Below are positions 10,044 to 20,642 of a stretch of DNA of 64,000 nt, piece after piece. The notes beneath the pieces are model-generated. The model saw nothing but the letters and a program-made list of their open reading frames with translations, ran no database searches and was not told the DNA's origin. Position numbers and translations under genes: made by a program. How positions within the stretch are numbered: position 1 is the stretch's first letter; each line of letters begins with the position of its first letter. Source of the DNA: Mayamaea pseudoterrestris (lineage: Eukaryota; Bacillariophyta; Bacillariophyceae; Sellaphorales; Sellaphoraceae); NCBI GenBank assembly GCA_027923505.1, contig BROI01000010.1:682001-746000 (forward strand). The letters run 5' to 3'.

Positions 10044-12996
10044 ATGGTGCGAACTTCAAAGCAAGCCAAGGTTGAACCTGTTGAATGGGAAAATCCTATC
10101 TGGGAATATGTGCGAGATGATGAAGAGGAAGTTAAAAGAAAGCGTTCATGGGGGATCGGAAGACGAACCAAGGAGAGACACGATGATCCATCACTTCTTG
10201 GATTCTTGTCCTTTGACAATCGAAACACTAATTCGTCGTCGAGACAAGCATCTTCTAATAGAATGATGAATATGCATCCTATAGCAGCCTTATTTGATCG
10301 CGAGGAGGGCGAGACGACCACTGTCTCACTTCTTGATGCCGAAACGTTAACGAACGTAAATTCGGCTTGGTCGTTCCTCGACCAGCCTTACGAAATATCA
10401 GAAAGGGACTGGAAGAAGCAGTTGAATAAGGAGCACTGCCAAGATTCCAAGACCCTTACAAAAGTGAAGGAGCAAAGAGCTGCGGTAAAAAACTCATCGA
10501 AAGGACGGAAACCTCTCAAGTACAAGGACGCAGAGGATGATTCTTGGTTTGATCTTCTGTTGTCGTTTGAAGGCAGCGCTCCAAAGACGAACAAACTAAA
10601 CCTCACAAACAAACCCAGAATAAGTGAGTGGACTTCTAATAAAGACTCCTCGGGAACGTATTACGACAATCAGCCATACGAAATTTCAGCGCGCGGGTTC
10701 TGGTGGCAAAAAAAGCGGGAAAAGACGCAAATCCAGCGAGACCTAAACCAGGGAAAGAAAGCCCATAAGACTGCGAAAAAAGCAGAGAAAACTGGAATTC
10801 AGTCGACATCGTGCGAACATGATGACGACTATTGGCTTGCCATGTTCTCGTCAGGCGACGAAGGTGACTTCGAACGAAAGATACCAACATCACCCTGGAC
10901 CAAGTCCAAAAAACCGAGCTCATCATGTCAGAATGAAAAAGAAACGGGCCAATGGGTCAAGAACAGCGAACAAATGAGCAGGGACACACCGGCAAAGTTA
11001 TGGGACGGTATTACAGCAACGTTTGAACCTTGGTTGGTCGGCAACGAGTACGACAATTACGACAGTGGCACCAGCAGTTGTTCTGACGTCTCCACAGACA
11101 CTGGAAGAAGCTCACTCAAGGATGACGATAGTCAAGCCGAGTCTGCAAATTCTTTCAGCGATGACCCCGGCAACGGGAACGACATCACGATTGCGTTTGA
11201 CCGAGATGAGAACGATTTTCAGTCACGATATCGAGCAAACACTACATTACTCTCCCCATTAAAGCCAATACTAAAATCTTCTTTTAAAGAAGATCCCCTG
11301 AAGAAGTCCATGCCAACCATCAACCATGATAGCGATTTGTATCTGGGAGGAACAAATATGATCAACAGGGAGGATAGTGTCATATCTACCGTCCTTCCAA
11401 AGATAACTCCAGCAATTAGCCAAGACCAGTCTATACCAGTTTGTCGGCAGACGATAATAACGCCGGTCGGGAAAGTGCACGAGCAAATTGATCACTGGGG
11501 CGCCCCAATATCAGCCGGCCCTGAGTCTAGCAACGACCAAGATTTTCAGTCGTACGCACTCGCTTTAAATTCTGCTCCTAGAGTTGTCTGCTGCAGCATT
11601 AAAGACCTTGACCTAGAGCAGCTCCGGCTTGCTCGCGAGACTGGTCTCCCTATTCATGAACTTTCTCCAGAAGAATTGGCGACAATCTTCCCAAAGCTTC
11701 GATCGGTAGCCAATGAACGAAGCCATGCGCACCCTCGATCTGTAGTCATCGGAAACTCACTCTCATTCGAGAGGGAACTGCCAGCTCACTTTCAAGCAGT
11801 TTTGAAGCGAGAGGGGCCGCAGTCATTATATGAATACGAGTACGAATCCGGGGTTCAGAAGCTTTTGCTGTATGATTCATTTGGTAACAATCCGCGAGAG
11901 CTTTTGAAAATGCATGTCGCTGGTGGGCTGCCTGAGGACGGATTAAACGATGTTGTGCTAGTCCAAGTGGAGGTAAGGAAAAACAAACCTCGCGACAATT
12001 CTCCTGCAGGCAAAACTGACCTCGTCCTTAATTTGACAGGCATCCACCGTTTCTCCCACCGACTGCGCCATCCGTAGAGGCGATACGTTGCACAAGAGCC
12101 ATGTCCCATTGCCAAATAGCCCGGGAGTGGACGCTGTCGGTGTGATATACAGGGTTGACGCACATACAAGAAATAAATTTAATCTGTTAAAGGGACAACG
12201 TGTCATAACGCTGTCCAGGTGGGGAGGAAACTCCCGATATCTAAGTGTAAAACCCGATGATCTAGTCAAAGTGCCAGACGATATCGATCCAGCGGAAGCA
12301 ACTTGTTTACCTGAAACGTATCTCTCGGTCTTTCAGATTCTCCATCACGGCCAGAGTGCCAGCTTAAGATACCGCAACAACGCCTTGAAAGGGAAGTGTT
12401 TCTTGGTAGTCGGTAACATGCAGGCAAATTTTGGCAGGGCCATTGGACAGCTCGCGGCAATTGGAGGTGCTGAAAATGTTTACGCAACAGCCAAGACTAA
12501 GCATGTTCAAAAATTAGTCTCATTCGGTATCCTGCCAGTTAGCAATGACCCCATCGAGTTTTGCGCCCGCCTGGAGAACAGGATTGATATTATTATCAGT
12601 CTGGAAGAGCCGCTTACTCCATTGCATCACAAGGCTCTCAGAACAACGGGTGTAGTGATTACCATGGCTCAAACAGAAAGAAAAACAGTCTCAGCTAGTC
12701 ATCTAGATGAAAAATTGGCACTTTTCAACTGCAGTCGAAACAAGAAAGTAGCAGGACTAGCTGGCTACTGTTACGACGTTTTTATTGAGTGGGACCGCCA
12801 CTTGAAACGCTGCAAGGCAGATTTGCGGTATCTGATTCAAAAGCTTCAAGAGAGCAAAATTTCACCGTATATACTAGATCGCATTCCGCTTGCCAAGGTT
12901 CCGAAGGCGCAAGAGATGATTGAGGCAAAGAAATTGCCAGGATTTATCGTATGTGAGCCTTGGCTCATTTCCAAATCTCGAGCAGTAGCACTCTAG
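10044..12996 (+). CDS. Large disordered region fused to MDR quinone-oxidoreductase-like domain
   Basis: Exon 1 (10044-11972) and exon 2 (12040-12996) are joined in phase 0 by a 67-nt intron (GTGGAG|GTAAGG ... GACAG|GCATCC), giving about 961 residues. The splice restores a GroES-like segment (VEASTVSPTDCAIRRGD) that continues into PNSPGVDAVGVIYRV, the entry of medium-chain dehydrogenases of the quinone-oxidoreductase/VAT-1 type without structural zinc. The cofactor loop reads LVVGNMQANFGRAIGQLAA, lacking the usual Gly-rich AAGGVG, so NADPH binding may be altered. The first 540 residues are polar, with two copies of QPYEIS-R and related acidic-Trp motifs (DDSWFDLLLSFEG, DDDYWLAMFSSGDEG). The start at 10044 has a good ACCATGG context. 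The function of the N-terminal region is unknown. Confidence 0.72.
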
Positions 12997-13047
12997 CAAG
13001 AAGATGCGTAGCTAAGACGACAATGTTACATAAAGGCCTTCTTAAGC

Positions 13048-15486
13048 TTATGTTTCATCACAATTCCGTAGGACTACTTGCTTCATCACCCTGTAAGGAG
13101 CCGTGCGATCCGTCCATAGTTCAAACTGGCCGATACCTTGTTCCCAAAGCATTTCCGAGCCTCGTACCACACGGCATCCGGCTGCCTTGGCTTGCAAGAC
13201 AAGCTTCGTGTTAAATGGCTTGTAATTTACGTCAAAAACGACTGGCAGAGCGTCTTTGGATTCCAACACCCAATCAGGTAAAACAAATTCTGCGGCCGCC
13301 GGTAGCGTACTTATTACAACGCAAAGAGCGCCACGCTTGCCTCCGTCGAGTATATTCCCAAGAGCGTTATCCATACTTGACTGCTCGTCGAGACTCGATA
13401 ATACCTGCCCGCCAAATGATGCTGCTAGATGGGTGGCTTTTGACGGTGTGCGGTTGTGAAATAAACATCTCAATCCCAGTTTCTTTACCACATACGCAGC
13501 TGCACGAGCAGTTCCACCAGCTCCTAAAATGAGTGCATAATCGCAGGAGCTGCGGACATTATTGCCAAGCAGTCTTTTTAACGGGTTGTAGATGCCCTTC
13601 CAATCCGTATTATCACCGTACAACACGCGCTGAAAGCCTTCGCCATCCTCAAATACCTCTCTTGTAAGTAGCGTGTTGACGCTACCAATCTCCTTGGCAG
13701 CATCACTCAAAATATCGACGTATGGCATGATGGCCTGCTTATGCGGAATCGTCACACTCGCGCCACCAAAATCGCCCGATTTAAAGAGATTGGAATTGAT
13801 AAATTCCTCGATGCTCTCTGTATCCACACGAATGTAATCGTGCGGAAGCTTCGTCGCGGCGAATGCTGCACCATGCATCTGTGGACTCACAGAGTACGCA
13901 ATCTTGTGTCCCACTATACAGTACTTTCTCGGTGTGAAAATCTTGGTTAAGATTCGAGTAGTCATTATTTCAGAAGACGTCATCTGCCCCGGAGCGGCCT
14001 TCATCGGAAGGGATTCGTGTGTAACAGGCGTGAATGGAAGATTGATCACTCGCGAGAATTTGCCAATGTCCCCGAGTATGAGTGAAATATGTGGAATTAT
14101 CGGTTTGCCGTCAGCCAATGCCAACGAGGAAGCAATTAAGGCCGCTTCATGTGCCATTCGATCCTGCCCTTCTCGATCAATCGACAGGACAACTTTTGCT
14201 CCATGGGCGCGTCCATCCAACGCGCATTGCTGAAATAACGTTACAGCGTCAGTGGTTGTAACAGAGCGGCCGACGACATGCTCGCTACCAAGAATTTGGC
14301 TCGCGTATCTTTCCCTGGCACAAAGTAGCAAAGAGTTTATTTCTTCCTTTACCCATGCACTCTCCACATCAAGAACTTCAACGCCAGCTCGAAGACCCCA
14401 GCGCAACAAACTAAACATTTTCGCAATGCCAGCGTCATCGTCCGGATACGTTCCAGCTTGATGTTTCGTCCGCACTGTGTAAACAATGGGCATGACATCC
14501 TCCAAAGCGCGCTCACCAAAGGGAAGAGCAGGCACGCGTACGCAGTGGGGACGACAATAGCGACGCAATAGTTGCATGCCATATATTAAATCAAATCTAT
14601 TGTCGCGGCAATCCAGTAGGTCCGCTCGATATTCCATGGCATCTACGTCCCTAGACATTTCCTCAACAAACGGTTCGACTTGTGTGATATTGGGAAAACT
14701 TAGTGACAGAAAGAATGTATGCTTTCCCATAGTGAGATGCGGCGAGTTTGCAGTTTGATTAAATGTTTCCCCTGGTATTGCGGGAATGAGGCGGGCGCGA
14801 GCAAGGAGGCGTTGAAATTCCCACTCGATGTGTTCCCACTGTTCATTACCCTCCAGACCTTCGTCTCGAATGCAAATTTCATAGTCAGAGTATTTGATAA
14901 GATGATTGTCTTCCAATTGAGCCTTTCGATGAGCGACAGCTTCCGGCATGTTACTGGATGCGCGGTCGACGTTGACGTAGACAGACAAAAGTCCACACTC
15001 ATAAAGACGTCGAGCCACGCTCAATTGGTGCTCCGTCGTTTTGTCGTCGTCAACGTCCAAGCCCGCTCCATTAAAGTCAACAAGTAAGATTTGAGGCCAT
15101 CTCAGAGAGAGTTCATTTATTTGTTTAATTAGATTGTCTTCGTTGGTGTCCATGTTGACTCGAAGAATGCGTTCGATGTTGTCCATCGCCCCACGTCGCG
15201 TATGAAAGGACGAAGCAAGTCGGCTCATCTCACTGCCGGCACCTGAAGCACCAATGAGAACAATTGGCTTATCATAGTCATAAAATATTTGTCGAACAAC
15301 TTGATCTTCGGTCACTGAGTTAGCAGATAGTTGTCGTCGCATTCTCGCGTGAGGAAAGATTGAGGTGGTTGATGGCATCATGATATGGAATCCTTGAATC
15401 GGTGATACCGGTATGAAGCATAGGGAAAAAGCAATAGAAAAAACATGCGCACTTCCACAGAAATAACTTATGGTTGATGTACGCAT
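13048..15486 (-). CDS. Plastid shikimate-kinase-like / 3-dehydroquinate dehydratase / shikimate dehydrogenase fusion
   Basis: This 812-residue enzyme carries steps 3 and 4 of the shikimate pathway. Residues 1-31 form a signal peptide ending IQG|FHI, with Phe at +1 as in ASAFAP signals, so a plastid stroma location is inferred. Residues about 65-205 resemble shikimate kinase, but the P-loop is GASGAGSE instead of GxxGxGK(S/T), so it is probably not a kinase. Type I dehydratase follows (about 220-480): [14 protein letters not shown], catalytic His in SEHVVG, Schiff-base Lys in GAKVVLS, and APGQ. Shikimate dehydrogenase covers about 515-800: [34 protein letters not shown]. The order equals the C-terminal half of the AROM polypeptide. 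It is convergent with the dehydrogenase fusion, 51 bp apart. Confidence 0.9.
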   Translation of the reverse strand: MRTSTISYFCGSAHVFSIAFSLCFIPVSPIQGFHIMMPSTTSIFPHARMRRQLSANSVTEDQVVRQIFYDYDKPIVLIGASGAGSEMSRLASSFHTRRGAMDNIERILRVNMDTNEDNLIKQINELSLRWPQILLVDFNGAGLDVDDDKTTEHQLSVARRLYECGLLSVYVNVDRASSNMPEAVAHRKAQLEDNHLIKYSDYEICIRDEGLEGNEQWEHIEWEFQRLLARARLIPAIPGETFNQTANSPHLTMGKHTFFLSLSFPNITQVEPFVEEMSRDVDAMEYRADLLDCRDNRFDLIYGMQLLRRYCRPHCVRVPALPFGERALEDVMPIVYTVRTKHQAGTYPDDDAGIAKMFSLLRWGLRAGVEVLDVESAWVKEEINSLLLCARERYASQILGSEHVVGRSVTTTDAVTLFQQCALDGRAHGAKVVLSIDREGQDRMAHEAALIASSLALADGKPIIPHISLILGDIGKFSRVINLPFTPVTHESLPMKAAPGQMTSSEIMTTRILTKIFTPRKYCIVGHKIAYSVSPQMHGAAFAATKLPHDYIRVDTESIEEFINSNLFKSGDFGGASVTIPHKQAIMPYVDILSDAAKEIGSVNTLLTREVFEDGEGFQRVLYGDNTDWKGIYNPLKRLLGNNVRSSCDYALILGAGGTARAAAYVVKKLGLRCLFHNRTPSKATHLAASFGGQVLSSLDEQSSMDNALGNILDGGKRGALCVVISTLPAAAEFVLPDWVLESKDALPVVFDVNYKPFNTKLVLQAKAAGCRVVRGSEMLWEQGIGQFELWTDRTAPYRVMKQVVLRNCDET

Positions 15487-15805
15487 AGTAGGACTTTACT
15501 AAAATTCACCGGAGGCCTACCTAGACCGATGCCCATGGTGAATTGCGATTGATGTTTGTGGTTGCAGCGCTTTTGTCGCGATGTCGCACCAAGCAAAAGA
15601 TCGTCTTACCGTTACTCGGATTGCACTCACGTATGACTTACCGGTATTCTAAAATAATGGGTAATGAATTACGCTACCGGTACTTTGAGTGTCCGGATGC
15701 GCATTGCATTACAGTACATTACCGTACTATGCAACACCGTTTTTTATACAGCGCAATAGTGATACAATTAAACGGAGCGGTTAAAGGTAACTCGTCCCCC
15801 ATTTT
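15487..15805. other. Intergenic stretch with inverted repeat and TACCGGTA motifs
   Basis: This 319-bp region lies between the AroDE start and the ValRS stop, both on the minus strand, so it holds the AroDE promoter and the ValRS 3' end. TACCGGTA occurs at 15639-15646 and 15675-15682. An imperfect inverted repeat spans 15704-15734 (arms TTGCAT...AGTAC and GTACT...ATGCAA, with a 3-nt bulge). Confidence 0.5.
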
Positions 15806-18800
15806 TTACTCGAGCTGATTCAGACCTGCCTTGACCTTAGCATCCTGCTCTTCTAATTCTTTCAATTCGGCCTTAACCTTGTCAACAACATCTTGTGGGG
15901 CCTTGTCTACGAACCCTTTCGATTGCAATCGGCCGGCAAGCTTAACAATTTCCTTGCTAAGCTTCTCGCTTTGTTTTTCGAGTCGAGCTCGCTCCTTTAC
16001 AGGATCGATCAAATCTGAAAGTGGCAAATAGGCTTCAATCCCGTCCCGAACAACAAGCTGGACAGATTGCACGGCAATCGCCTCTTTACCTTCTTGTGAA
16101 CCAAATTCGTAGACATATACTTGGCCAGGATCGAGTCGCGCCAAGGCGACTAGAGATTTGGTCTCCGCCTGCAACATTTCGCGCAATGCCCCACTGGCGA
16201 CAATAATGGCACTAATGCGCTTTCCAGGCTCCACGTTATACTCGGACCTAGCATTTCGAATGCTTCGCGTTAGCGCCTGGAATGCTTCAAACTGATCGAC
16301 GGCGTAATCGCTGGTGACCAGTGGCCTGCCATCGTCCATTTGCGGCCAGTCGGCAAGCATCAATGCGTTAGCAGCCTTGTGCTTATCGGCGGCAGCCCGA
16401 GGAAGTTGATGCCATAGCTCCTCGGTAACGAAAGGCATGTATGGATGGAGTAGTCGCAAACTCGTGTCGAGAATATAAACTAAGATGCGACGCGCGTTTT
16501 GAGCTTCTTTGCCGCCTACACCTCCGGCGCCTTCGTATAACCGCGTTTTTGATATTTCGATGTACCAATCTGCGTATTGATCCCAAAGAAACTCGTACAC
16601 TTTGCTTCCAGCCGCGCCAAGCTGATAATTTTCAATGTCCTTCGTCACGCTCTTGACAACCGAATGGCATCTTGACACAATGTACTTTTCCGGAAGTGCT
16701 AGCGAATCAAACTCTTCCTCGGTGATGGGCCCTGACACGCCCAACGAAGCAAGTTCATCGCCAGAAATGTCCTTGAGCGCGTTCCCGGTGACAAATTTGC
16801 AACAATTCCAAAGCTTATTCGCGAAGTTGCGATTAGCTTCTATTTTTTCCATGTTCAATGGAATGTCTTGCCCCGGTGTGACACCAGTAACGAGAGAATA
16901 ACGCAAGCTATCAGCCCCATATTGTGCGACTGTATCGAGAGGATCGACTACGTTGCCTTTCGTTTTCGACATCTTGGTTCCATCTGCGGCGCGCACCAAT
17001 CCATGAAGATAAACGACTTGAAAAGGACTTTTGCCAGTAAGCTCCAGTCCCATCATGGCCATTCGTGCAACCCAAAAGAAAAGTATATCATATCCAGTTT
17101 CCAAGCAAGTGGCGGGGTAGAATCGGGCCAAGTCACTGTTTGGGTTCCCCTCGTCGGCGGGCCATCCAACGGTAGCAAATGGCCAGAGACCGGAACTAAA
17201 CCATGTATCCAGCACATCTTCATCCTGTCGAAGAATTACATCCGTCGAATGCCCGAGTTTTACTGCCTGTGACCGGGCGGCCTCCTCGCTGCGAGCGACG
17301 ATATACTCCGTCTCATCATCGCCGATGTAGTAAACTGGGATTCTTGAAGGAAGCGTAAAGTGAAACGATGTAACATGTGGATACGGCAAATGATTTGAGA
17401 AGACTGTTTGATGACAATTCCCCATCGGATGCATCAAATAATGATTTCGAAAACGCGCCTAACAACAACAAGGAACGAACCGACAGTATGACGTACCTGT
17501 GCCCCCATACCAGTTGACGCGACACGCACCAATCATGAATATCCGAAAGCCAGTTGTACCAAACCTTGTTAAATCGCTCGGGTACAATCTTGATATCGCC
17601 GTCTTCAACAGCTTTTAGCGCCTTGCTGCCCATGCCAGACGTCTTGACGAACCATTGACTACTGACGAGAGGTTCAATCACATCGCCGCCGCGTTGCGAT
17701 CTAGGAACTCTTTGCGAATGAGGATCCACTTTGATCGTCAAGCTTTCTTTTTCCATGTCAGCCCATATTTGTTCGCGGCAGGCAAATCGATCAAGATTGT
17801 TATAGTCACCAGCGTTGGCATTCATCGATCCATCCTTGTTCATAATGTTGATAATTGGCAAGTCATACTTCTTTCCCAGTGCATAATCGTTCGGATCGTG
17901 GCCAGGAGTAATCTTGAGCGCCCTGCAAAGAGGTGTAGAGCGTCAATCAAAAAGTGAACTCGATACGGGCGACAAAACATCTCGCGTTCATTGCACTCAC
18001 CCTGTTCCAAACGCCATATCAACATATTCGTCAGCAATGACCGGGACAGATCGACCCCCACTCATTGGCACCACAACCAGTTTGCCAATTAAGTGCCTGT
18101 AACGTTCATCATCGGGATGGACACAGACAGCAGTATCGCCAACAATGGTTTCGGGACGCGTTGTAGCGACAGGAATGAACTCTGCAAACGATTTACAGGA
18201 TAAACGAGTCAATCATAGTAGGAAGCCTAGCACATTCACATACGAGACATCCATCGCCCCCATATCATACCTTCCGAGCCTTCGACCATGTACTTGAAAA
18301 AGTACAGCAAGCCCTGCTCCTCTGAATATTCCACTTCTAGGTCGCTGACCGCCGTCTGGAGCATTGGTGCCCAGTTGACCATGTACTCGCCACGATACAC
18401 CAATCCCTTTTCATGCAACCGGCAAAAAGCTTCAACAACTGCCTCACTCAAATCTTCATCCATGGTAAACTTTTCACGTGACCAATCCGCCGACGCGCCG
18501 AGTGATCGAAGTTGTGAAGTAATGAACCCTCCTTGCTCCGCCTTGTATTGCCAGACTCGCTTCAAAAATTCCTCGCGACCAACTTGTTCGCGTGTCTTCC
18601 CTTCCTCCTTCAAAAGCTTTTCTACCTGTAGCTGCGTTGCAATGCCCGCGTGATCCGTGCCAGGCAGCCAAAGCACTGGCCGTCCTCGCATTCGATGAAA
18701 GCGCGCCAGCACATCTTGGAGTGCAACGAAAATGGCGTGACCCATGTGCAAACGACCCGTGACGTTGGGAGGCGGCATGGGTAAGACATATGGTTGGTTA

Positions 18801-19168
18801 TCTTTGGTGTTTGGTGCGCCCTTGGCGTCGGGCTGAAAGCAGCCAGAGGATTCCCACCACTTGTAAACGTTCGATTCAAACAGAGCTGGTTCATACTTGT
18901 CAAGCATCTTGCGCTGCTGATTGAGGATGTCGTATGGCTGCATCGGTTCTGTAGTTGCATCTGTGTCAGTTGTTGCAGACATCAAGCGTGAATGCAGAAT
19001 GCGACAATGCGATGCAGGCGATGTCAAGAAGCATCTTCGGACCCCAGCTACCGGTAGTCTGAGTCGAAAGGCCAAAGCTCGTCCGCTCATGGATATGCAT
19101 AGCCATGCAGTCATTATGCTAGTGCTTCTTTTATTAGTTTTGCGACTGTTCAAATGGTGACTCGGCAT
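15806..19168 (-). CDS. Valyl-tRNA synthetase, possibly dual-targeted
   Basis: Class I synthetase that charges tRNA-Val and edits Thr-tRNA-Val. Four exons (19168-18271, 18181-18001, 17922-17497, 17342-15806) with introns of 89, 78 and 154 nt give about 1013 residues. Signatures are the HIGH-type GRLHMGHA, editing-domain [40 protein letters not shown] and [12 protein letters not shown]. The C-terminus is a coiled-coil arm ([15 protein letters not shown]), as in bacterial and organellar ValRS. The first about 75 residues are an extension with several Met residues; one start begins a hydrophobic stretch followed by RALAF|RLRL, another (MSATTD) removes it. Use of alternative starts for organelle and cytosol is inference. 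Confidence 0.93.
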
Positions 19169-19577
19169 GTCGATGTCGAAATTAACGCAAAATTTGGATA
19201 GTCGTGACGGTGAAAAATCTCGTTTGAATTCAAGTTCCTATTATATGTTCACTCGATTTCCACACTTTCTAACGTGCTAAGCAGCGATGAATCTCTCTCT
19301 CTCTCTCTTGAGTTAATGAGACCTTGATCCGCTTCGACAAAGATGGATGGCTCGTCATGACTTCTTCTTGGTTCAAATTGCTTGGTACACGCGATTTTTA
19401 AATTGCGTCGTACCGGTACAGGTTTGCGACTCTCTACTGGAGCGTCCGGTAAAATGACTTTTCGTCACTAAATGTCATACTGGCACTCAAGTTTCCGTTG
19501 ACGTTACGAAGCTCCGTTGAAAGCCATGCCGGCGCGGCGCGCCAGCTCGCCCAGCTGTTTCAAAGTCAGCGATTTAC

Positions 19578-19694
19578 TACTTTCAGACAATGTCTGAAAG
19601 TATCTTTCTGATTCAGACAATGTCTGAAAGTATCTGGCTTAATCAGACATCGTCTGAAAGTGTCTTTTACTTTCAGACAGAATCTGAAAGTAGA
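19578..19694. repeat. Array 1 of 30-bp dyad repeats (four units)
   Basis: The core TCAGAC begins at 19583, 19613, 19643 and 19673, a spacing of exactly 30 bp. Each core is a dyad of the form TCAGAC-nnn-(G/A)TCTGA, for example TCAGACAATGTCTGA. The linker between cores is close to AAGTATCTTTCTGAT. The linkers of units 2 and 3 have drifted more than the cores. Confidence 0.9.
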
Positions 19695-20274
19695 TTACTA
19701 TGACAAAAAGAGTACTATTTTGAGCAACTATAAATATCAATAGTCACTAAAGTCATTCTTCATGCGCAGCCATCGATGACGGTGAACTTGAGGCCGACGA
19801 CGCTCGTTGCCGTGCATACGCTTACAAGCACTACCACTGTCAACTCAAGCAATTGAAGGCCAATTCTATTGATTGCACCTTCAAAATAGACTAACTAATA
19901 TATGGCGATTGGATCTGTCAAGCTGGTTTGGTCGTAAGGGGCCTGTGTAGCTCGTTACGACACAATTTGTGATCATGGGGGCGCCAGTTCCGCTTCCTGC
20001 AGCCAACACATCGTCCTTTTCCTTGGTAATCATTACTATATTGCCAGGTTCCATGTGATTAAGCAAGCTTCTTGACAAGAATGACCATTTATAACATGTA
20101 TTGCAACAAGCTGTATGGCTAGTCAGTGCTTGTCGAAGGTGCCATGGTCGTCGTCGTCGAAAACTTGGTTGGCGGCAGTCATACCATCGAGACATTTAAC
20201 ATGAAACAGCTGCCTCCACGACCAATCATAAGCCATAAAAATATCATTGAGTTCGCTTTCAGAAGCAGGCATAA

Positions 20275-20390
20275 TCAGACAAAATCTGAAAGTATCTTTC
20301 ACTTTCAGACAGTGTCTGAAAGTATCTTTCTGATTCAGACAACGTCTGAAAGTATCTTTCTGATTCAGACAACGTCTGAAAGTAAGTTTG
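20275..20390. repeat. Array 2 of 30-bp dyad repeats (four units)
   Basis: TCAGAC begins at 20275, 20305, 20335 and 20365, again exactly 30 bp apart and in the same orientation as array 1. Cores include TCAGACAACGTCTGA twice and TCAGACAGTGTCTGA. The array ends about 250 bp before the HAD gene start. In one frame each unit encodes a decapeptide like QTTSESIFLI. Confidence 0.9.
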
Positions 20391-20642
20391 ACGATCCGTT
20401 GGCGCGCAAGCATAGCCTGGGTTTGCACGCGCGCATTTTCGCCAATCAAATCTTATCCACGACTAAAATTAGAAACGGTGCGACATTTTTCGGCGATGAT
20501 GACGTTTTACCGGACGCTCCTGCCATGGCGTTCATCATGTCATTTGAATTGAACTGATCAACAGCATTGGCACGACTAGCGGCCAAAAAGTTGAATTTGT
20601 CAACGTTATACTCTCCTTCCTTCTACAGTATAAACGTTGAGA

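Larger units (their letters stand above)
19169..20642. other. 1.5-kb non-coding region holding two 30-bp repeat arrays
   Basis: This is the longest stretch without a recognised gene, between the divergent ValRS and HAD genes. It contains a short CT microsatellite near 19291, TACCGGTA at 19411-19418 and two four-unit dyad arrays about 700 bp apart (listed separately). The 570 bp between the arrays has short open frames on both strands but no known domain. A 432-bp open frame (20126-20557) reads through the second array, because the unit is a multiple of three. It may be chance. Confidence 0.5.

Noticed and set aside
19578-20390. The 30-bp arrays as a CRISPR array
   Set aside because: There are no unique spacers: units abut with a similar linker, the genome is eukaryotic and no cas genes are present.
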